DNA of 64,000 nucleotides from Rutstroemia sp. NJR-2017a BVV2 (GCA_002946415.1 NJPS01000048.1:124001-188000), one strand, 5' to 3'. Shown: positions 47,168 through 59,312, numbered from the stretch's first letter. Numbers and translations are program-made. Notes: a model not told the origin generated them from the sequence alone.

Positions 47168-47718
47168 CAGTGTAGGACTTAGTGTACTATCAGTGAAACG
47201 GTGGCTGATATTGACCGTCAAATATGTACGTACGTACGTAGGAATCCAATATCACATACAAGCGTAGGTATTCGCCAAGATCAGTAATATTGAGGATATA
47301 CTGAAATACTGGAATGTAGCACATTCCTCAGAGGTCAGGAATTTGGATTTCCTAATTAGGGAATTGTGAAGGCTGTGAAGCTAGGGACCATCCTATCCCA
47401 TCGACTAGCACTTGCACTTGCACTTGCGCTCACTTGCTAGTATAATAAAAGAAGCTACAGTGTACAGGGGAATAAGCAGGGTTCGTTCCCCGGCTTCATA
47501 ATTTCCTAATTAGGAAGTCCAAATTCCTGAGGCTTTTGGAATGTACTACATTCCGGTATTTCAGTATATTGCTAGTATTAGTGATATTCCATCCGAAACT
47601 GAATATCATCAGTGATATAGAATACAATACTGATCACTGGAGATATATCCTTAATAGCCTGTACGTATCACTATAGTGGGGCGTATGCAAAATACTGAAA
47701 ATACTATGTCCTACACTG
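47168..47718. mobile_element. Non-autonomous hAT-type element (MITE)
   Basis: Terminal inverted repeats CAGTGTAGGAC(T/A)TAGT at both ends, flanked by an exact 8-bp duplication CTGGCGAT (47160-47167 and 47719-47726), the size produced by hAT transposases. There is no transposase inside. The interior holds a much longer inverted repeat (47280-47371 with 47494-47585). Confidence 0.9.
47280..47585. repeat. Long inverted repeat (about 92-bp arms) inside the hAT MITE
   Basis: The left arm (TACTGAAATACTGGAATGTAG, then AGGAATTTGGATTTCCTAAT) is mirrored by the right arm ending GTATTTCAGTATATTGCTAG, about 80% identical, around a 122-bp centre. It is either a second, nested MITE or the hairpin core of the first. 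Confidence 0.8.
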
Positions 47719-48593
47719 CTGGCGATAGAGTGCAAGTGCTTGTTGATGACCCAACGGCTGTAGCTTGGTTTCCTATGATATACAACGGCTCTCTCATCAC
47801 CGGCTACCAAGGTGCGGGTAGCACTTTGGCCGTCGGCTTGGACCAAATGGAAGTTTCACCAGACGGTATCTATCTCTACTACCAGCCTTGCAATGGTGGC
47901 TTGTTCCGCATCGAGACGGCTCTTGTCGATGCCACGCTCACCAACGCCACCCTTGCTGCTACTCTTGGCGATTATGTTACGCCATTCGCCATAACTCCCA
48001 GCACTGGCGGTACCACCATCGACGGCGATGGCAACATCTACGTTAGCGATACCACCCTTCTTGCCATCTGGAAGGTCACACCTGAAGGGCGCGCCACTAT
48101 CCTCGTTCAAGATGACGCCCTTGTCTGGACCGACATGATGTGGGTCACTGCTGACAAGAAGCTCTGACTCCCCGCCTCTCAGATGCGACCTGGTGCCGAC
48201 GGTCTCATGGCAGCAGGCCCTAATTACATTTTCACCTATCCTATTGACGCTGGGCCATCTCCCATCGACCACGCCTAAATCTCCATAGCTGATCAGCTGC
48301 TAGTTGACGAGATGGGTAAATTGCTTGTATAATGGATTTTTGTAAACACAGGTCCTAATCTTAATAAGAAGATAGAATGGGAAGTGTCAGTCGCTTTAAG
48401 TTCAGTAAAGTAAGCTGGTCACTTAATTGCCGATCCAATAGTCTGTAGGATGAGAAATCAAAGAATTCATCCGTACCGACCTATTTTGACTTTCTGAGTT
48501 CTGTGACAGACTTGGCTTGATAGAATTTCAACTGACTGTCAGGTCGAAGTTCCAAATATGTGTTAGAGCAGAAGGAAGATATGAAAAGAGCCA

Positions 48594-49271
48594 TTGAAAT
48601 ATTTGGAATATGGTAGTCATTCTAAGACCAAGAAAATATTTGCCCCGCCGAATGTTGTCGAAGTGCTCGAGACGGAGTTCAAATTCCGTCGAGGCAAGGT
48701 CATGGTCTCCAGTCAGCGTCAGTTCATCTGCGAAAGTGAAAAGTATGGTAACCGACTGAACTACTGCTTAGTGACTTCACCAGCTGGGCGATCTCTTCGC
48801 CAGTATCACTCGATCAGAGAACTTTTGGAGGCGCTGCGCGATGCTATCCGACGTCGCAGGTCGCTGCCTCGAGGACGGTGGGGTTCTTCATCGGGATGTC
48901 TCCCACAATAATATCACAATCGCAGAAACTCCTACTGAAGGAGCCCCGAAAGGAAGACTAATTAACCTGGACTTGGTAAACGAGCTGGACAGTTAGCCGA
49001 GTGGAGCTCGTCATCGATCGAGGTTCCTGAAGGTGATGGCCAAACATATCGGCAGGGCCATGCGGGTAAGAATCGATTCGAGAACATTATCGCGGTTTTT
49101 ACGCCGGAGTTCGAGAACCCCAAGTCGTTGGCTCGCGAGCTCCGATCCGCTCTCTTTCCACTCATAGATGGGGCAATCTTCACGGGCATATTCCACGACC
49201 GTGATATAATGTACGATGGGATGATAGATACATTCAGCAGAGCGATGTACCGTCTGTGGAAGGAGGGATAG
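48594..49271 (+). pseudogene. FunK1-type fungal protein kinase, truncated and frameshifted
   Basis: Three frames in order carry kinase pieces: NRLNYCLVTSPAGRSL and SIRELLEALRDAIR (to about 48870); GGVLHRDVSHNNITI (HRD catalytic loop) with LINLDLVNELDS (DxD in place of DFG) and PSGARHR (to about 49010); then a C-terminal lobe with PKSLARELRSALFP and YDGMIDTFSRAM up to the stop at 49269. Frame changes and the missing N-lobe show a dead copy. FunK1 kinases are an expanded family in fungi, often near HET genes. Confidence 0.75.
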
Positions 49272-49499
49272 ATCGCAGGTAATTGTATAGGCGAGGTGAG
49301 GTCCGGACGAGTGATGTCCTAAAGCGCCTTAGTATATCGCAGGCGGGTATGGAAGATTGACTTACGTGAGGATGGAGCTCTGATTGCTTGACCAGCCATA
49401 TGGAAGACACATATCTTCCTACGCTCGTCCTTAACAGTGCCATACCAGCCAGATTCGTAGCCGAAACGCATTATACGAACAGTAGATGCCGTGTGGAGT

Positions 49500-50640
49500 A
49501 GGATGTTACTCAGTCACAATTCACTCTCTCAGGAGTGGCGTCACTTTTGGCGTTTATATACCACTTTGGAAAACATTCCAGGATCCATAAGCCAGTCAAC
49601 TTCTTCCTTACTCAATCCAAATGCTGTCTGGGCCGACTCCAATTCCATAGGTTCCGACGATACTACAGAGTGTCGGCGATTTGAGACTGTCTGGGAGTTC
49701 GTATACCTACTCAATCGCGTCTTCATTCTTGATACCCTGTTTTATGGGGTCAACTAAGACTTTGACTCCAGAGCCATAGGTTATTTGTTGTCTCCCGTGC
49801 TTTGACGAAGAGTAGTGACCTGCTGTCAGGCTGCTTAGAGGAATATCGGTAACGGACAAGGATAGTGTGGATTTACCCATCATCCAGAGTAGAAAAATGA
49901 AGGGGAACTTTTCGGCCAAAGCCGTAGAGTCTCCGGGAATATCCCAGTAGCATGATTCTTGGAAAGCGCAGTAAAAGAGGGGTATGGTGGTTAACAGGAA
50001 ATGTAGCCGCCGCCCCGGCCTGGCCCGTCCGCCCGATTTTATGCCTAACGCACGATAGGCCGACGAAGATACTTCAAGCAATGCAAATACATATATGCCT
50101 CTTGATGCAAAGTCAGGATTTTTTCATCTGATAATCGGGAACCAAAATATATCGCGTTCAGGCTGCGCATAGAGATATTGGTAGCCCGTTGGGTATGTTT
50201 GATAGGACTCAGTTATCATACGGACTTGTGAACAAGTTTTTAAGCCTGAAATCGTAGAATTTCTTCTTCCTTGAAAAAGCAGCACACGCGATGAGCAGGA
50301 AATAGGCAGTCGAAGGGCAGAACAAAAATGGTTGTTGTGCAACCACACCTGTGCGCCATGATGCAACGCCAGGCTTACTTCTGCTCAAGAGCCTTGCATT
50401 CTCTTGATGCGAAGGCGGCACTAATTATCCCCTACTTTCGCCCGGCATGAGAGGTAATTGATGTTCGTCGGCAAGAACCTGTGTAGGGGGTTGATAATCA
50501 ATTTCAGAAAAGAAGATTCGACAGAAAATGATTTGATTAGCACGCCCGCCAGAAGTATGTAGAGAATAACAATAGACCAGGGATATGCGCAAATCGTCAA
50601 GATTAAGATTCCCATCGTATCAGATGTTTCAATCAAATGC
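49500..50640 (-). pseudogene. Degraded membrane-protein-like coding remnant
   Basis: Minus-strand fragments follow each other in different frames: a hydrophobic segment (MGILILTICAYPWSIVILYI, about 50615), then CPSTAYFLLIACAAF (about 50320), GYQYLYAQPERD (about 50160), LLTTIPLFYCAF, and LSSLTAGHYSSSKHG (about 49830). Composition looks protein-coding but stops interrupt it. I do not recognise the family. An intact, intron-rich gene is the less likely alternative. Confidence 0.35.
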
Positions 50641-51270
50641 TTGTTCGAGGTTTGTTATTGGATTTCACTGTATCTCAAAGCTTTCTTTTTCTTTATTTCG
50701 AGGGCTTTATCGGCACGCCTCCTGCATGATCCCCGTTTTAGATACAAGATGACTAGGCATGAATATAAAGAGCTGAGAAGTTGGTGGCAAGGCAGTGCCA
50801 ATCGTACCTTGCCATCACCCTGCATTGGACGAACGATGGGGCAGAAAATCCCGGTCTTCAGCGCCAGAGTTCATGTAATTACAATCCCGCCTTACCAATG
50901 GTTAACCTCCTGTTTCAATGTCTCATGCAAAAGCCTGATAAGAGCGGTTGTTCACATATACCATGAGGCTTAATCTTCAAGGGCCTTCTCCAATGAATGC
51001 GCTAGCCGTGTGAGCCAATACCTTGCATATATACTCCCATAATCTTAGACTGTATAGTGGGAGCAACTATTCTTTAGAATAACAACTTTCATTCAGTTCC
51101 CTTCAGTATCATTTCTTCATTTCGCCAATATTCCGTCCCCAACAACATTAGTGAGACTACATCGACCGAGTTTCCAGACAAATCTATCGATTGCCAAGGT
51201 AAATGAACACCTTACTTAGTGAAAACAGATCGATGCACTAAGTACAAGAGCAGATTACAAAGCAAATATA
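50641..51270. other. Upstream region of the kinase-HET gene
   Basis: No gene accepted; the ORF at 50641-50973 is unmatched. It presumably holds the promoter and 5' leader of the gene at 51271. Confidence 0.45.
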
Positions 51271-54200
51271 ATGGCGGACCCTTTATCCACAGATTCTCAT
51301 GGCCTCGGCGACATGATCTATAAAAGAATGAAGCGTATTGGGATGGCACCATCACCAGAAAGTTATTATCTTCCGGAAAACGAATGTAACGAGCTATTAA
51401 AGCGGGATAAGATACAGAGAGTACTTGGTGATGGGAACGAAGTTTCTTCCCTGATCGACTATATCCTCGAGTATGCGCCGAAGACATTTATAACATTGCT
51501 ACTGGTCTTCACCGGCTGTAAAGATGTGCGTGAGGCTGCGAAATCTATACAGGAAAACGAATTTACCGATATTTCTTTAGAGTCGTTGTCCTCCCGCAAA
51601 ATTTCAGTATCTTTTTTTGACCACCATCCGTGGAATATAAGTTCTTTTCTTCTTTTCAAAAATTGCCGGTTACACTTTATCGTACCTAAGTTTCAAGTTA
51701 AGAAGTTTACTTATGAATTCGACAACGATCGACTTCTCCCATTCAAATCACCTAGTGGAAAATCGACTCTATCCGGCCACGGCCATTTCAGCGAAGTTAA
51801 ATGTGCGGAGCTGCTAGCTAGCCATCAAGACAAGGTTAAAGTGTCAAACGAGACGGTGAATGTCGCGTTAAAAACACTAAAAGGCTGCAGCGACAAAGAA
51901 TATGACATCCGCAAGGAATGGGAGCGCGAGGCAAGAGCCTATAAACAGCTAAATGATAAAAGTCCCCATATCATCCAAGCATTTGGCGCCTACCGACTAA
52001 GATCAATAAATCCCGAGAATGATACCTATCATCTTGTGCTTGAATGGGCCGATGGCGGAAGCCTTCTTGACTTTTGGGAGAAGTATCCTGAGTCTCAAGT
52101 GAAAGGTGTGAACGTCGATGAAGTTCGTCGACGAATCAAAGAAATGCTGAAACAGTTGCATGGGTTAGCGCAAGCCCTTGAGGCAATGCATTCTACTAAA
52201 GCTCAATCATCTGGGTATTCCACGAGTGGCTCTATACCACAATCGCCGGAACTCCTATCGCGGAAAATTTCAAATCCGAGTGAAAGCAATGGTGATGTCA
52301 GCATACCAGTTACAAGCAGCTCCTCCACTCCCATCATCACAATCGACCCCCCAGAAGATGGGAACGGAGTAAATACCACCACAAATTTCGATTCTCAAAA
52401 CTTGCATCAGGGCGATATCACATCGGAAAATACATCGCGATTCCTCAACGGCAAACCCGACAATCATCTTGGCACCTCGAAGCTCGGCGCCGGAAACTGG
52501 CGTCATGGCGACATCAAGCCGGAAAATATATTGCGTTTCCTCAACGGCAAACTCCATAATTATCTGGGCACCTTGAAGCTCGCAGATCTTGGAAGAGCAC
52601 AACAGCACCAGGTTGTGACAAACATAAGAAGATCCAAGGAAACTGAACTGTGGAGGACACGATGGTATGAGCCACCGGATCTGGAGAAGAGCAATCATGA
52701 GAAGGCCGATGGAAAGATATCACGTTTGTTCGACATTTGGTCCATGGGCTGTGTTATTTTTGAAGTTGTGTTGTGGTTACTGTACGGTTACAATTCCCAC
52801 AAGGATTTCTTGCGTGCGAATGGACTTTCTTCGGGAGAAAAAGGTGCGACACCATATTGGAAAATAGGGGAGAAAGGGACCTACGTGCTAAGCGATGCGG
52901 CTGCTGCATGGATGAAGCACATACTGGACCATTACGGTGGACATGATGGTGCTATCGTTGACTTGGTGAAGTTGGTGAAGGACAGGTTGCTCAAGATTGA
53001 TCTACCCCCAGATTCAGAAAAGTATACCCCAGGCTGTCGTACAAATGCTAAAGACCTAGAGAAACAGCTTCGTGAGATTCTTACAAAGGCAGAAGTCGAT
53101 GAGAACTACTTGTTTACTGAGGGTGATTCCATAAGCATGCCTCTAGAATCTGGGTCTTCCATTGATCCAAGCGCAAACAGCTCATCCCAATCTACTAGTG
53201 GCTTGTTGTTACAGGTCAACGGTGAAAGAAAAATGGAAGTTCTTAAGAACCAAAACCAATTGCGGAGAACGATGATAGCGCAGCAACGCGAATACACCAA
53301 CAACATGAACGATGAGTGGAAGACCCTCCCTGAAGAATCTTCGTTCGTTGCATCAATTCTGGAAGATCGGGAACTTGACTCTGGCCAAAGCATGTTGTGT
53401 GCCAACTGTAAAGCTATCGATATTACGTCGCGACACGCAATGATCTCCTTTGATAAGAATAAGCTGTATGAAGGCGGGAACTGCCATCTTTGCGAGGTAT
53501 TCGACACGGCAGCTGAGGCCCTGAAGCTGACGACCAGTGGCAATGCGCCTATCTTCTTGGAGAAATCAGGTTGCGATTTCATATTGAGAGAAACTAACAA
53601 GAAGGTTCTCCGACTCGGTGGTAAGTATTGAAATCTCAGTGTATCATAACATGCAAGTCTAATAATAGAAACAGCAATGAAGCAGAACCTAAGGACTCCC
53701 CTAGCTGCGTCGATATTAGAGCCGCTGACAGTTGATCGTGTTGCCCCCGGGGGTATTATAAAGTTGCTCGGAAAATGGTTGGAAGATTGTGATAAGCACC
53801 ACAATAGTTGTGCTCCTAGGCTTAACAGCGAAGTGCTACCAACAAGGCTCATCGATGTCACGAACCCCAAGGAGCCAAAGATCATAGTGACAGCAGATCT
53901 TCCAAAGGATAATCTTTCAGAGATTCGTTACATTGCACTCTCCCACATGTGGGGTGATATACCTGAGAACGTCGTAACAACGAAGAGCAATATCGACCTC
54001 CGCAAGGTTCAGATCCCAATTATGTTGCTAAACAACAATGCACTTGGCTTCAGCAATGCCATTGCAATCACAAGTGCCCTCGGCTGCGCTTATCTGTGGA
54101 TTGATTGTCTCTGTATACTACAAGGTCCCGATGGCGACTTCGACCAGGAAGCAGACAAGATGCAGATGATTTTCAACCGTGCGTACTGCGTTTTAGCCGT

Positions 54201-55271
54201 TTGCAGTTCTCCAAGTGGCGGCAAAGTTGGGTTTCTAAAACATCAACGACCACAATCAAAATGCGCCAAAATAGACGATTTGTTCATCTCGACAATCACG
54301 AATGATTTTGAGCGGGACGTTCTGCACAGTCCCCTTAGCCGCCGCGGGTGGGTTTTGCAGGAACGCGCTTTGGCGCGCCGAACCATTTATTTCACAGAAA
54401 CTCAGACGTATTGGGAGTGCGGCGATGGCATACGCTGCGAAACATTGGCCAAACTCAAGAAGTAAGTTGTGGATTGTATTAGTAAATAGCTAGGCTGGAC
54501 TGACATCGGTTACATAGTGATAAAACAGCCTTCCTTGGCGACCCAAACTTTCCTGACTATACGATTCGCAAAGAGAGTTCTGTGGGGGAGCAGATCGACC
54601 TCTGGACCAAGTTATTCCAGCAGTACTCTAGACTGGAATTTTCACACCCCGAAGATCGACCCATTGCCATTGATGGAATAATGGAGCGCTTGACCGTCGC
54701 ATTCAAAACGCGGAGTCTCGCAGGGCTTTTCCAAACTTTCTGGGGTCGCTGTTTGCTTTGGAGGCGAGCAGATGGCGCAGGACTTCTGAAGAAGATTCCG
54801 CATGGCAAACATTCTCGCCGGACTCCGCCCTCATGGTCGTGGATGGCTTACGATGGTGCAATCTCATTCCTCGAGCCTGGAGGCAATGAGGTTGACTGGA
54901 ACGAGTCTGATGTGACCCTGCCATTTGTTGATCTCACCCGTGATCAGGCTTCCTGGCTTAGGACAAGCTGTCAGAATGATAGTGTAGCTATCAAGGCTAA
55001 AGCGTCTGACTTCGACATACCCACAGACACAGACAAAAGTGAAGCATCTGTATACTACGATGGCGCTGAAATTGCCCCGGCGAAATGTGTCATTATTGGT
55101 ACCGAGAAGCGGGAGGTCAGTGATATAAGCACGAAGAAGCATTATGTTTTAATCGTGAAGCCAGTCTCAAGCGTCTCTGGTGGGACATTATACGAACGTT
55201 GTGGCGTTGGATATGTGTCAGGCAAGTTTATTCGTTTGGATTACCGCTCAATACCTGTGACAATTGAGTAG
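51271..55271 (+). CDS. Protein kinase-HET domain fusion, 1298 aa
   Basis: Model: join(51271..53620, 53669..54461, 54518..55271). Introns of 48 and 56 nt (GTAAGT..AG) keep the frame. Residues 1-160 are a helical N-terminus. The kinase domain has a Gly loop GHGHFSEV (about 169-176), VALK Lys201, an alpha-C Glu near 218, hinge LEWADGG, catalytic loop HGDIKPEN (412-419) and ADLG (438-441), so catalytic residues are present. A 100-residue insert (about 310-410) contains a degenerate copy of the catalytic loop. After a linker and a Cys cap (CANCKAID, CHLCEVF), the HET domain starts with YIALSHMWG (about 871), then AYLWIDCLCIL (about 925) and RRGWVLQERAL (about 1008). Inference: a sensor or relay in which kinase activity is tied to HET-mediated cell death. 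No NACHT/NB-ARC part is present. Confidence 0.9.
52405..52595 (+). repeat. 96-bp tandem duplication of the kinase catalytic-loop coding segment
   Basis: Two adjacent segments encode QGDITSENTSRFLNGK.. and HGDIKPENILRFLNGK.., 32 residues apart, with strong DNA similarity. Only the second keeps the catalytic Asp/Lys/Asn set and the DLG. Confidence 0.88.
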
Positions 55272-55554
55272 TTGTGTGTCGATATATGTAGCGGGTCGAG
55301 CAGCAGTTGTGGAAATGGATTGTATACTGTTATTAAGGGCAATAATATCAGTAACATGTATTTGTCGCCCACTTTAGCTTGTGTAAGAGGCTAAGAGTTA
55401 GGCATTTTTGGTGGGCCAGGTGTATGGATTGAAACTTGCTAGCTTCATTTCGAATTCAGGATTACCACGAATTTACGATATTAACTATTGTCAAATGCCT
55501 AGTACTAGTTATGTATTCCCATAATTTATAAATTCATTTAAAACTGATTATAGT
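55272..55554. other. Short intergenic stretch
   Basis: 3' flank of the kinase-HET gene and upstream region of the 5S gene; nothing else seen. Confidence 0.5.
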
Positions 55555-55673
55555 ACATACGACCATAGATCAAGGAAAATTGGGCATCCCGTCCGCTCTG
55601 CCATACACAAGCCTTGAATCGGTGGATTAGTAGTTGGGTGGGTGACCACCAGCGAATCCCCACTGTTGTATGT
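55555..55673 (+). rRNA. 5S ribosomal RNA (dispersed copy 2)
   Basis: 119 nt from ACATACGACC to GTTGTATGT, identical over its full length to the copy at 32931-33049 on the other strand. It is followed by T runs (55680-55700) that fit a pol III terminator. Confidence 0.97.
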
Positions 55674-58600
55674 ACAATTTCTTTTTGATTTTTTTTGATT
55701 TATCTATTGCATTCCTGTCTGTAAGCGATACCCCCCTTATTTGATGAGATCAGACCACGGGCAGTTGGGTAGTATTGATAATCATGGCTTTCATGGAACA
55801 TGTACCTACTCGGAAAATGTGGTCTACTATCCCTCCTAAGTTATGTATTCGTACACTTATTTTATTCTGCTCCCTTCCCACCTCAAATTTAACCTTTATT
55901 CATGGGTGGGACGAGTAGAATATTGGTTGTTCTTCTGCGGTTACGCAACGGAACAGACACGTGCAGAATTCTTTTGCTACTTGGTCTCAAGGATAAATAA
56001 GTGTAGTCCCTGTTCTCGTACCTCCAATATGTCAACCGATCAGTTCGCCGATATAACTTTGTGTTATTCGACTGGCTAACATTTAGATCCTGGAGCGACA
56101 GGGACTACACTTATTTATGCGGGACCAAGTGGCTAATATGGAATCTGCAAGGCCCATGAGGCGTAAATCTACTACTGCAAGGCAACGATATTCAGTTGAA
56201 TGGCACTCTGCGAAGCGCGGGTTCATGTAGAAGAAAGGAGTGCGATTTCTTATCGACTATTTCGGCGAGATCCTAAATAATCTTTTGCAGTGCGGTTATC
56301 CCTACACGCCTCGTGCCAGGATCGACGAGAGCTAAATAGCTTGGGAACTTTAAAGAAAACAGCCCTTCAGCCTAGTTTTATACTTCCAGAAAGACGTGGG
56401 TGTCAAAGGGTTTCGCGTGGACCGAGTAGTCCCCAAGCTGTGGTGTGGGAGCTTTCGATTTTCTTTTTGGATTGCTACTTTGGGTTATATCTTATGGAAA
56501 TTCGGTCACCGTGAAACTGTGGACGGATGGGTAGGTAAGTATTAGCATCGTTTGAGGTGGTGATCGATATGCTGGCGCAACGCAGGTTGAGGGAAACCTT
56601 GAAAAGAGCAAGAGAGACCAGGAATTTCGAGAACCTAGCAATAGGTCGCAATGGATCCTGTTCTTGGGTCACCCAGAGCAGTATAGATTGTTCAAGCGAT
56701 TGGAATGACTACTTAGTAAAACGCTTGAACACCGGATACAGTGTAGAGTCCATACCTCAGGTAAAGAGGAGATGCGTAGGTTAGCAGCTTCTGCTTCACG
56801 AGCAATATGCTCTACTCGATGAGGCAGCTGGAAAGACACGGAACTATCTTGTAGAAACAATCACGTAGAAACAATCATTCGCACATCATAACGCTCCCAG
56901 GGACTACTAGGATCACACACAGTCTAGACCGCGGGATACTTCAACCATATCCACTTAACGAGAAGTTGAAACCGAGTAAGCGCAACAGCGACCCGGAAAT
57001 CAACAACCTCAGCTCATCTCAACCCGGACTTATCTCATCTTTCTCTCTGTACATCCCTCAGGGTCGCAAACCCCGCCGGGCATCTCCACAACCCATTTCC
57101 ACCGAGACAAGCCACAAATCCAACAATTTTCCATCGACCAGAGTCCCCCACTTCCCGCGTCATCGTATTGCATTTCGCACCGGTTATCGTTACGATCCGG
57201 AGAATCTTAATGCTGTGCTGGACCCCCACACGCTTGTCGTCGGGTCTGACCGGTACGTCGGTAACCCCACGCGCGCATCCCACAATCGAGGCGGAAAATT
57301 AAACTTCCGGTGGTGGAGAGCGCAGTAACAGTTTGATACTGAGGGAAAGAAAGGAAAGGAAATGAAACGGACAGAGACGAATGCGATATCGCATACGAAA
57401 ATGAATCGGGAAGGGGATTCCCGTGGGGAAAGGAAAAGGGCAAGATTGAAAACGAAGGCTGACTGATTGGCTGATGGATGGATTGGCTTGTTGAGGAGGA
57501 TTTCACATGCGCTTGGTTCGGTCTGCGTAATACGGACCACCAGCACGGGTCGATGAGAGACATACGGGCATGGGTTCTGGGGATTGAATTAGCCGTTATA
57601 GGGAAGGGCCGAGAATTTCTTCAGGCTGTTGTCTTATGTGATATGTGTTGAGCGAGGAATTATTTGGTTCCATGTGAATTGAATTTGGGTGACTTGTTGG
57701 AGGGATCCGGAAGTCACTCGACTTTTGTTGGAATTCCATGAAATGATTTGTTTGTCCGTGTATTTTGAACTAGATGTTGAGTCTGTAGAGAAAGGTGGAG
57801 AGAGGGAGAATGAAGGGGCATGAAGGGGCATGGGCATGGGCATGAAGGAGAAAGTTGCAGCTTGCGACGCCTTATCGCAGATCACGATAGCTTAGCACGC
57901 TAGAGCGCTTTGGTACTAGACTACCCCGCATTTTTGAACCGCGACCTTGAGCGCTCTCTTAACGCGGTACATGAACATTCGAAACACGCAAGAAGTACCA
58001 AGAGGCCGACGACACAAAATACTTCTCAGCCATGGAGATGTTGACCCACGAACAGGTTTCGAGTTGCTATTCTAAAAATAACGAAATGGATCAATTGGGA
58101 CGTGAGCATCCTGGACTGGAAGGGAACAACAAAGGCTCATTCTCCTTTGTTATGTTGTACCACCCACAGCTCTGAAAGCAGACAACGATGCATTGCATCA
58201 TACCACGAAAGTATATCGGGTTGGCAGCCGATGTATATTCGTATACCTAGGTACTTGCTGTTACCTCCCTTCCAGGCTTTGAAAGTGTCACCTCGGGAAG
58301 GACGAAGCTCACGTCACAATCCTCTTCCCTCCCCTTTCCCATCCAAGTCAACACAACAGATGTACTTTAGTAGTCTTAGATTCATCAAACGCGCCATGCT
58401 GTTTCGGCAACTAGATGTAGAAACGTCGGTTTGATTGGCAGCGGACACTTCTCAGCGAATATACTTTCTCACTATCCAGAGAATCAACATTGTCGCACCA
58501 CCGACCGGTACGTGCCTTGCATCATAACAAGCATCGAAAGCCAAACAGTCCCTCGACCCCGCACATCAACCACATCAACCACATCCTACCACTCCTGCTT

Positions 58601-59312
58601 CAGCATCTGAGAAGAGGGTCAGGCCGGCCAACAGGAAGTTAATAAAAGCCCAACCCAATAGCTTTGACCCTACAAAAGCCATTCCATCTCCCGAGTCCGT
58701 TTTTTTTGTCTTTCAAACAACTTCACAACCTTCACAACCTTCTCATCGATATTCATTTCGTTTTCTTTTGAGCAGCCCCTCATCCTCATCTGCAAAAGCT
58801 TGTATAATATTGATATCGACCAGACGATCGACTTGCATATCAGCCCAACTGCTACCCCGCCGTACCAGCCTCCACACGCGACGGGAAATCGGTCGAGAAC
58901 CCCGGTTTTTCACGAGCCTTCAAGGGGATAAATTCAGGTAAGGCTTCATTTTCGTCTTCGTCCCCATATTTTCCGTCGCTTTACCAGGGTTATCCGGGAC
59001 CGGTTTCGCTTTGCTTGTCCGTTCGGTCCCGGAGGAATATCTGCTTGTGTTCTTCTGCGCGTTAGTAAGACGTCGTTGTCACTGCCCCTTGGGTACCCTT
59101 GTGCTTGTTCTTTCGGAGAGTTTGTGTCGATGGGCCAATTGTTTTCTACATATTTTCCGCAAGAATCTAGTGCTTTCTTGTTACAAATATACATCATGCC
59201 CCTCTTCCCTCTACTACCTGAACCCTTGGGCTAACATTTTATTGTCTATAGTAGAGCATCCAAAGTGCTCGACTTTAATCTGCTCTACTTCAATCCTTTA
59301 TCAAATATCAGC
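55674..59312. other. Long intergenic stretch with one inverted-repeat element
   Basis: 3.6 kb without a convincing gene. Apart from the inverted repeat at 55964-56147, short ORFs (56290-56514, 56557-56784, 56966-57328) match nothing known; the last has a Pro/Arg-rich plausible composition but no support. 58680-59312 has pyrimidine-rich tracts and is probably the promoter and leader of the carrier gene. Confidence 0.5.
55964..56147. repeat. Inverted-repeat element (MITE-like, about 184 bp)
   Basis: The left arm (ACTTGGTCTC..ATAAATAAGTGTAGTCCCTG, to about 56012) is mirrored by the right arm (CAGGGACTACACTTATTTAT..GGACCAAGTGGC, from about 56098). Weaker similarity extends the arms outward to CAGAATT/GAATCTG. 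No ORF inside. The target duplication is not clear. Confidence 0.7.

Larger units (their letters stand above)
46622..48278 (+). pseudogene. Major royal jelly protein / yellow-family secreted protein, dead gene with a MITE insertion
   Basis: A signal-peptide-like start without ATG (VALCLSLLASAPLASAFA, about 46643-46690) leads into TQGISISTDGRKF, YLDDIKGSNSGIDDMRF and, after the insertion, VSPDGIYLYYQPC, PFAITPSTGGTTIDGDGNIYVSDT, MMWVTADKKL and a C-terminal PSPIDHA. These are typical of fungal MRJP/yellow beta-propellers. In-frame stops at about 46868, 46967, 46970 and 48165 and loss of the start codon show the gene is dead. A 551-bp element sits at 47168-47718. Leaving out the element and one copy of its target duplication puts the two halves in the same frame. 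Confidence 0.85.

Noticed and set aside
56966..57328. 120-codon plus-strand ORF with Pro/Arg-rich product
   Set aside because: Open in other frames on both strands over the same stretch and no known family.
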